A DNA stretch of 25,025 bases from Chara braunii (taxonomy: Eukaryota > Streptophyta > Charophyceae > Charales > Characeae), in contig BFEA01001027.1 in assembly GCA_003427395.1 (NCBI GenBank), positions 30,216-55,240 on the forward strand, written 5' to 3'. The notes beneath the pieces are model-generated. The model was not told the origin of the DNA and ran no database searches. It saw only the letters and a list, made by a program, of their open reading frames with translations. The translations under genes and the position numbers were made by a program. Shown piece by piece: positions 18,469 to 25,025 of the stretch (the stretch's first letter is position 1; each line of letters begins with the position of its first letter).

Positions 18469-20589
18469 TTGCAACGTTCAACTGCTGCCTGTGTTGGATC
18501 GACGCAGGGAGTGATCTTGGATTGGCCATCAAACTCAGTACATCACCAGGGAGCTTCGTCGATTTCATAATGTATCTGGAAAAGATGAAGTGTTTTTTTG
18601 GGATGTGTCCGTCCAGGTCTGCAATTATGTCGTCTTTAATACCATTGCCTAGTGCAGGATAAAATTGTTCCTTCATGTTGTTTCGGTTGATCCAAGCTAT
18701 AGGTGACCATAATAGACCTTTATCTACTATTGCTATGTCTGTTCCTGGGGTCTGAGTTGTCTCTAGACACATGCTGAGGATGGGGTGCATTTTGCCCATG
18801 TGTCCTTTTCTATACACTAATGAGCAGGGCGTGGAGGAGACTGGTTTCACAAAGTAACACTTGTCTAGTGACCTCCTCGTCGAACACAGAAAATTGTTGG
18901 GATGTGGGAAGGTGGAGGAGGTGACTGAAGAGAGGAACAATTCATTTTTGTTGTCATTTTTTTGTTGGAGCAGCAAGGTGCTCTGATTGGATTGTTTGAA
19001 GTTCAGAGGGGCAATTACATATGGCCTCTCTTGTTGGGTTGTTGGTGTGACCAGGCCCAAGAAGATCGGGGATTGGAAGGGTCGAGTGGTAGCCTCTATT
19101 ATTCCCTCCTTCATGCCAATGACCATTAAGTCGTGTAAGTTCGCAGGTACCGATTCTGCTGAGGACGTTTGTCTCTTACCTGAGTCCGGACCTTGGTTTC
19201 TGTCCCCCTTATTTGTTGTGATAGCAGAGTTGGCCGCAGGAAGAGAGAAAACTAACGCAAAGCATGCACCTCCAAAGCCCACCAAGTTTTTGATATTGTG
19301 AATCCCTGGTTGGAAGAGCCAATGGGGCACCACTCCAACTTTCTCAGAAAGGGTGGCTATGTACCTTGGGCAGTGTTCTGACTCGGGCCACTGCTACCGA
19401 GATGTATCGGTTGGGGGCCTGGGCGTGGTCTTGGGATGGAGGTGTTTTGGTTCCGCCGTACCTCTTTCTTCTTACTGGATAGTTGCTGCAGATCATGATC
19501 TTTGAAGGTAAAATTGTCCCAAGAGCTCTTCTTCTCCCTTGGAGAGACAATTGTCGGGGAGTACTGTTGGAGATTCGCACGAGGTGAGTATGAATTCATG
19601 TTATTTCTTCTCCATCTATTCCCATCCTCCGATCTGCACTCCTCAATCGTATGACCGTATCTCAAACACTTGTCACATCACGGACAATCGTCCGGTTTGT
19701 GCCCCTGACTGTTGCACTGTAAGCACTAGGGAGTGTTCGAATTGACCAGATCAGCCAACAGATAGTCTAACCCGGTCCACATTTTGAGACGTGATTTGAA
19801 TCTTTCCTTTGCGTTAGGGTGCAACTGATATTTCAGGTTCCCTAGCTTGGGATCTTACAGATCACCGAATTCCTTTATCACCTTACCCATGACCGCTTCT
19901 CATCTCGTCTTGTTAAACACGGAGGCGGCAATGGGAAAACACACAGCCATCACCAGTAGTTGTTCTTTTTGTCCTCTTTTATTTTCTTTTCCATTTAGAC
20001 CTCGGGAGCCAAGGACGAATATAAACAAAATGTCATTTGTTTCCTTCCTTGAATTTTATTTCCTTTTTGGTTTGTAGCAATTATTCCACCACTTTCTTTT
20101 TTTTTTTGCCACGTAGGTTATCTGGCCCCGACCCTCCATGTGTGCAATCCCTTTTTGGGTTCGGAGTTCTTCTTCTGTTAATACAGAGTCTTCCAAAAAA
20201 TGAATCAAATCCATTTTTTAATCATGGGACCTTTTTTTTTTTAACAATTGGACCAACTTTTGGTCTCGCCGTGGAATACGAAAGCTACAACCATTCTTTT
20301 GAGAAAGTCGTTTTAAACTTTCTAGAAATTTTATGTGGGGTGGGCCACGAAGTGGGAGAGCCCGGAGGAGCTGATAAGAAACCCAAGAAAAGTCGCCCCG
20401 TGGGAGACGTCAGGACCTCAATCCAGTCGTCCTCTTCATTAACTTTTGTTTCTACGTAAGCGGAAACGTACTGGGGATACTATCCATGTACCGTCCCTTC
20501 ATCATGCCCTGGAGTTTTTGGATTTCCTCAGTGTTGAGGTTTGCACTGGATGCAACTCCAACCGTAGATGGGGGAGGTTCGACTTCCAT
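18458..20589 (-). pseudogene. LINE ORF1 with two CCHC zinc knuckles and long C-terminal part
   Basis: ORF1 of LINEs encodes an RNA-binding chaperone. The start ATG at 20589 opens MEVEPPPSTVGVASSANL. A frameshift near 20455 leads to EEDDWIEVLTSP and on through a basic N-terminal region. Two C-x2-C-x4-H-x4-C knuckles (CLQCNSQGHKPDDC and CDKCLRYGHTIEEC) lie at 19636-19725, separated by a TGA. After them comes a Pro/Arg-rich stretch (SIPRPRPGPQP), another shift near 19380, and a 291-codon uninterrupted frame (19333-18458) ending at TAG. Total length would be about 710 residues, with roughly 390 after the knuckles, longer than in typical plant L1 ORF1. The last 11 nt overlap ORF2. Broken as it stands. 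Confidence 0.8.
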
Positions 20590-21560
20590 TTCACAGGATA
20601 AGTGGAAAGAGCCGTGAAGAGTGGTAGTCAGTATGAGCGTGGCGGGACAATCGCGAGGAAGATGATAAGGTAGACTGGTGTCTTGAGGAAAAAACGGATC
20701 TCGATGCCTGAGGGGATAGGAGTGGGACCTTGGAATAAGGAGCTATAGGATCGGGGGGAAGGAACAGACGCGATGTCATAAGTAAGGGGCGAGGGAATGA
20801 GGTAATCAAGGTCGGGAGGAGGGGTAACGAGGGTGACAAGGTTATTGTTGTATTGGGAAGGCTAACAGTAAAAGAGGTTAATATTATGATATATGTTTTG
20901 AGTGGATGGAAGTCGGGGAGTCAAAAGATTGAGAAGGTTACCGTAGGGAAGATTGGGTAGAGGGGAAAGTATCCGTGAAAAAACAGGCGGGTTGACTTGG
21001 TCAGGATGAGAAGGGCGTACTAATTAGGTGGGACGGTGTTTGAACGAGTTAGGGGAGCGAGGTCTTGGGCGAAAGTAGTAATCATGGGGCGGGAAAATGT
21101 AGTACTTTTAGTGGTGAGTTTCAGTGGGATAGACACGGGTGAGGACGACAATGTGGGAAGGAGCGAGAGAGAATGGTAAATATATCGAGTGAGGTTTCAA
21201 TGGTGTAGGGAGAGCAACGCGGTTCATAGTGGGGGAGGATGTTTTATTGACAGCCGCTACTGGAGGTATTGGGTGTAGAGGGGTGAGACGGAGCGGGAAA
21301 AGGACAATACGGGGTGAGTCGAAATATGGTGAGTACTCTAGGATGAGGTGTGAGGCTGGATAGTGGGGTGTAGTAAGGGACAAGTAGTATCGTCACTATC
21401 GTGATGGGATGCTAGTGTTGGGAAGTGTGGTAAGATGTGAGAAGCAGTGGGGGGATAGGTGGGGATGGTACCAGTACTCAAGGGAGAGAGATGTAATGGG
21501 ATGTATCTAGCATGTTTTTAGGTCGGGTTGACGGTTCAGTGTGGAGGAATGTGACGGAGG
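20590..21560. other. Purine-rich block, possible 5' UTR of the LINE
   Basis: About 970 bp with strong strand asymmetry: G/A-rich on +, hence C/T-rich on the LINE sense strand, directly upstream of the ORF1 start. Recurrent GTGGGG/GGAGGG/GAGGTA words appear without a fixed period. The minus-strand frames are Ser/Pro/Leu-rich and look compositional. Position and bias fit a LINE leader with internal promoter, but no promoter element is identified. Confidence 0.4.
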
Positions 21561-21804
21561 TGAGCGGTGTTGGGGAGAGGATCTCGATTGGTTTTTAGGC
21601 GTTGTAGGCTGGATTTCGGAAAAGCAGGACAAAATACCTATTACACGGAAAATGACAAATTGAGTTTAGAAAAGGAGGGTTTGGGCCGGACCGGGCCGCG
21701 AAGAGGATGGGATCCAGGGGCCAAAGACGTTGGATGGAAGCGGCTCGGGTGAGATATAGACAAGGTATCGGGTTCAAGAATAAAAAAGGACAAATATACC
21801 TATA
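21561..21804. other. Unassigned spacer
   Basis: No coding signal. GGACAAAATACCTATTA at about 21627 resembles GGACAAATATACCTAT next to the palindrome at 21788, a possible short direct repeat. Confidence 0.4.
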
Positions 21805-22165
21805 CTACCATTTCGTCAAAATTGACATTTTTTATTTTTTGAACGAAATTGAAACTGAGTTTTTTCAACTTTTTTTGTCGAAAACTCGTCTAAATTTTGC
21901 TGCTCGTAAGGGTCCAGCGTTTTTAAAACGCCAGACCCCCTAGATGTATCAAGACTAAGCTTGAGACCAGATACATCCAGGGGGGACCGCCTAGATGTAT
22001 CGGGTCTCAAGCTAGGTCCAGATACTTACAGGGGGTCCAGCGTTTTAAAAATGCCGGATTCTCAAGAGCAGCAAATTTAGACGAGTTTTCGGCCAAAAAA
22101 GTTGAAAAAGCTCAGTTTCAATTTCGTTCAAAAAATAAAAAATGTCCATTTTGACGAAACGACAG
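21805..22165. mobile_element. 361-bp foldback element flanked by TA
   Basis: The left arm (from CTACCATTTCGTCAAAAT at 21805) and the reverse complement of the right arm (from CTGTCGTTTCGTCAAAAT, ending at 22165) match over their whole length, with the axis at about 21985 and virtually no loop. Arms are about 180 bp and, by eye, around 88-90% identical, including the CATTTTTTATTTTTTGAACG block, AAAACTCGTCTAAATTT and the central GATACAT..GAGAC words. TA dinucleotides sit directly outside both ends (21803-21804 and 22166-22167), consistent with TA target duplication as in Tc1/mariner-type MITEs. It could also be a foldback element of another type. A transcript would form a very long hairpin. Confidence 0.82.
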
Positions 22166-22823
22166 TACTAAAGGGGAAGGCACGCAAGAGATGCTCGGTG
22201 AACTCCCCAAAAACGGGGAGAGTAAGGGCGTCGTTCGACACACCTCGGGGACGTGATTCCAAGGATTTCGTCTTCGTTCCACCTGTCCTCGGAGCCGATT
22301 TTCGAAACTGAAATGTGAAAATACTCCGAGGACAAATCGTCGGGCTCCAAGGATTTTCCAGCCAAATCGTCCTCGGGTCCAAGGGACCTTTCGAGGTTCC
22401 TCGGAGTTCGAGGATCCGCGATAATCGGGGTGTCGGCGGCGAGTCGAAAAGGAAAATTGGTGGTCGGAGGTGGTCCAGTGTTGGTCCTCCGTATTGAAGA
22501 CGGACATCTCGAGGCGCCAACGTCCAAAACGTCCACGGACGGCCTCATCTTTTTACCGTTGTCGGGGATTGGCGGTACGTCCCTGTCGGTTCGTCGGGCG
22601 GCCCCACGGTGGTGCCGTGCCGGGCATTGAACGATTTTGGGCGGGTCGTGGAGGTGTCGCAGCGTTACCGCGGGCTGCCCAACGGTCGGAAACACGAATT
22701 TTTTTAAGCGTCCACCCCCGGCCGGTGGCTGCAGCAATTTTTTCTTACGTTGGCGTCTTCCCTTGTGCAACGTGTGTCTCCGGTCGCCGCGATCGCGACA
22801 GCCAAGTGCGTCCCCTCTCCTTC
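22166..22823 (+). other. Upstream region of the Myb/SANT-like gene remnant
   Basis: GC-rich DNA with several CCTCGGAG/CTCCGAGG inverted pairs (for example around 22290-22340) and repeated CAAATCGTC and CTCCAAGG words. An open frame in phase with the gene begins at 22470, but its residues are not recognisable and the composition alone could keep it open. No TATA box or clear splice sites are identified. Confidence 0.4.
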
Positions 22824-24644
22824 ATGGCTGACCTGTGCCGCAGGCTGCCTCTGTTGCTGCTTGCCGCTGTATTGCTGCTTGTTGTTGTCGTCTTTCATAT
22901 CTGCATCCTCGATCGCGTCCCTGGGAGGAAACAGAGGCGGCGAACAATGAAGGCAACCGGGAAGATGGAGAAGGTGCAGACGAAGAGGACGATGTCCGTA
23001 GGGGCTTGCGGGTCGTCACGTCAGCGTTGCGGCTCTGCGGAAGGCAGCAGGCGCCCGTACGACCCGACGCTGTACAACCACCTGCCGTCCCACGAGATTC
23101 CATTGCCTCCGAGTGACGACGACAGCGACGAGCCCCGATCATCAACGGTTCCTCTGGGCAGCGGTTCGACGCATGATTGGATGGGGAGCCAGCTGTACAG
23201 ACAGCCCTCAACGCCGACGTACACTGATCTGCTGGAGGGGCGGACCCCGGTTGGTTATGACGGAGGGCTCGTAGATCTCAGCTTCGATTTGAGGTCTGGG
23301 AGTGGCCAGGACGTCACGCACACCGTTCTCGTGAACCCGGGTTCTGCCAACAACCACACAGCGCCTTCGGTGGGGCCGTGTGGCCTTCCTGACACCCGCG
23401 GCCGGGGTTCTGGTCAGTCGGGCGACGAACGTGGACTCGTTTCGCGAGGGCGGGCGGCAGTGGGCACAGTAGGTGTTCGCACGGAGGGGACGAGGACAGG
23501 TGGATCAACAACGGCAGGTGGCGCAGTCCACCGAGGAGGGGATGACGCTGACGACTACGCTGCGGAGGTCGCGGGGCGAGAGGTTTGGGATGATTACCGG
23601 CGACAATCGCGTCAATCTAGCACATCCGCCATAACGAGAGGGGTGGCGAAGATCAATGTACGGGCGGACGACACACCCGGCGATTGCGACGGTGCGGGTG
23701 GTGAAGATTTCTCGGCAGGCGAGGGGGCAATGACAACGACGACGACGACGACAGGGAGATGGATTTTCGTATGCTGGGGAAGAAACGGGGAGGGCCCAGG
23801 GCGACGAGCAAGTCCAGCGAGCCGCGCGCGGGGCGGAGAGGCAAGAAGACTGCGGGAGATGTGTCGGCAGGCAACGGAGCGAAAAGCAGGGATTTTTGGA
23901 CCGTGGAACACATGATTGCTCTTGTCAGAGCTAAAAGAGACCAGGATTTGCATCTTGCTGGCCTCGGCCACAACATGGGAAGGATGAAGACGAAGACATG
24001 GAAGTGGGCCGACATCGAGAGCAGGCTCGTGCAGATGGGGGTGACGACTAGAAAGGCCGACAACTGCGGGAAAAAATGGGACCTGTACATGCAGTTCAAA
24101 ATTGTGCACAAGTTCATGGGAGAATTGGGGAAGCCTGATTTCTTCACACTGGCGCCGCGGGAGAGAAAGGAGCGGGGGTTCGATTTTCGGATGGACGAGC
24201 GTGTGTATTCGGAGATGATGGCCATGTCCAAGGGCGATCATACTATACACCCCACGGATCTCGGACACGGGTGCGGCGGGAGGTGTTCAACTGCCAGGCC
24301 GGACTGGAGGTTGGAACGATTCAGGCGGTAGTGACGGATGCGGGGATGGGCAGGACGACGATCAGGGATCGACGCAGAATTCAAGTTTCAGCGGCGGTGC
24401 TGTGGGCGGGTGCGGCAAAAGGAAGAATGTGAGACAATAGACCTTCGGCACAATTGCGGACGTCATGAAGGACCACGAGAGTCTGATGGCGATGACGGTG
24501 GACAGCGCGAGCAAGAGGCAGTGCTCAATTCTGACTAGGCAATGCGACATTCTCAAGCGAGAGCTAGAAGTGTATAAGGAACATTACGTGAAGGCCGACC
24601 AGGCGAACCTGTTGATGTGCAACGCCCTTATGGAGATTGCTTAA
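22824..24644 (+). pseudogene. Myb/SANT-like (trihelix-type) DNA-binding protein gene, broken
   Basis: Trihelix-type Myb/SANT-like domains bind DNA in plant transcription factors and also occur as accessory proteins of PIF/Harbinger transposons. The domain lies at about 23887-24117: FWTVEHMIALVRAKRD (helix 1), TWKWADIESRL (helix 2), RKADNCGKKWDLYMQFK (helix 3), followed by PDFFTL and a VYSEMM block. Before it comes a long acidic/Ser/Gly-rich region (HLPSHEIPLPPSDDDSDEP, TYTDLLEGRTP, VDLSFDLRSGSG). After it, at 24441-24641, a charged helical tail (VMKDHESLMAMT, SKRQCSILTRQCDILKREL, then CNALMEIA) ends at TAA 24642. The frame must change near 23700-23730 and again near 24255, and TAG at 24438 is in frame, so it is probably a pseudogene. 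Start choice is uncertain: ATG at 22824 adds a hydrophobic leader, while ATGs at 22947 and 22965 avoid it. Confidence 0.75.
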
Positions 24645-24844
24645 GCAATCCGTGAACGATCATGAAGTCGATGGGCCGCACATGTCCAACGTCCACGCGA
24701 ATGCCTCGTGTGTGCTTCGAGATCGTCGGCGGTGCCCCCGTACTGCGTGCTGTTGTGCGGTGGTGGGCATGTTGTTTACAGAGGAAGGCTCGTTTCTGCA
24801 TGCGGTTTCCATTGCAAGAGTCGACTTTTTTTATTAGTTTGAAG
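24645..24844. other. Downstream flank of the Myb/SANT-like remnant
   Basis: Probably former 3' untranslated sequence. No polyadenylation signal is clear and no coding frame is credible. Confidence 0.4.
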
Positions 24845-24960
24845 CTGCGTAGCACTGCGAACGTGTTCGCGCCCCTTCATGTTCGCGCGTTCGCGCGAAC
24901 AGCTCGCGAACATGTTCGGGCGAACATATTTTTTTTCGTAAAAAAAAAAAAAAAAAAAAA
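24845..24960. repeat. Palindromic GAAC..GTTC repeat with T and A runs
   Basis: Begins with CTGCGTAGCA (24845-24854), the same decamer as at 5882. It contains CGAACGTGTTCGC (24858-24870), a 20-bp perfect palindrome GTTCGCGCGTTCGCGCGAAC-like block (24881-24900, imperfect at the centre), and CGAACATGTTCGG (24907-24919), and ends in T8 and an A21 run (24940-24960). It appears to be a second member of the family at 5866-6330. Confidence 0.6.
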
Positions 24961-25025
24961 CAATCTTTGTTTTTGGTTTTTGATTTTTTACTCATGATTG
25001 GTTACGAATTTGAACATGACTCCAA

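Larger units (their letters stand above)
10980..20589 (-). mobile_element. L1-like LINE, decayed, split by a 3.35-kb insertion
   Basis: On the minus strand the order is ORF1 with two CCHC knuckles, ORF2 apurinic-type endonuclease, linker, reverse transcriptase, zf-RVT domain and A-rich end, the standard order of plant L1 elements. Without the insertion at 14328-17675 it would be about 6 kb, a usual length. It carries many stops and frameshifts, and several catalytic residues are lost, so it cannot move on its own. The 3' limit is approximate; the 5' limit given is the ORF1 start codon, and a 5' UTR probably lies to its right. Confidence 0.88.

Noticed and set aside
18987-19301. 104-codon + frame opposite LINE ORF1
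   Set aside because: Antisense shadow of the 291-codon ORF1 segment; the ORF1 knuckles and ORF2 order fix the coding strand as minus.
23612-24268. 218-codon and 192-codon minus frames opposite the Myb/SANT-like gene
   Set aside because: Antisense to a recognisable DNA-binding domain on +; they result from high GC content.

Overview
The window looks like a repeat-rich, gene-poor piece of a large plant-like (streptophyte) nuclear genome. The signs are decayed L1-type LINEs with apurinic endonuclease, reverse transcriptase and zf-RVT modules, tRNA-derived SINEs, foldback/MITE elements, microsatellites, long homopolymers, one assembly gap, and one Myb/SANT-like (trihelix) gene remnant. From family resemblance alone I suspect a charophyte such as Chara, where trihelix genes are numerous; this is inference and not shown by the sequence. 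No intact protein-coding gene, rRNA, functional tRNA or CRISPR array is supported. Most open frames are chance frames in low-complexity DNA.

Layout. 1-2322: (CA)n, a 24-bp minisatellite, a 151-bp GC-rich element with perfect inverted ends starting TTAA, and C/T-rich low-complexity DNA. 2880-4760: a badly broken 3' part of a LINE on the + strand. 4761-7090: a G22 tract, a possible tRNA-derived SINE, a ~465-bp element with inverted ends and palindromic GAAC..GTTC motifs, a 350-bp tandem duplication and a C25 tract. 8751-10020: a ~283-bp tandem repeat broken by a very GC-rich insertion. 10090-10830: tRNA-derived SINE copies, all on the minus strand. About 10980-20589: an L1-like LINE on the minus strand, with ORF1 (two CCHC knuckles), ORF2 endonuclease, RT and zf-RVT. 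It is split by a 3.35-kb foreign insertion (14328-17675) flanked by a near-perfect 9-bp target duplication. 21805-22165: a 361-bp nearly loop-free palindrome flanked by TA. 22824-24644: a Myb/SANT-like gene remnant on + with two frame breaks and one stop. 24845-24960: a second copy of the palindromic repeat seen near 6 kb.

How the parts relate. The window is a layered record of transposition: LINE, then a nested insertion inside it, with SINEs at its 3' side. ORF1 and ORF2 of the LINE overlap by 11 nt (ATG inside the last codons of ORF1), a compact bicistronic arrangement. The nested insertion carries several minus-strand broken frames that I cannot assign to a family. It and the 361-bp palindrome are the most interesting leads.
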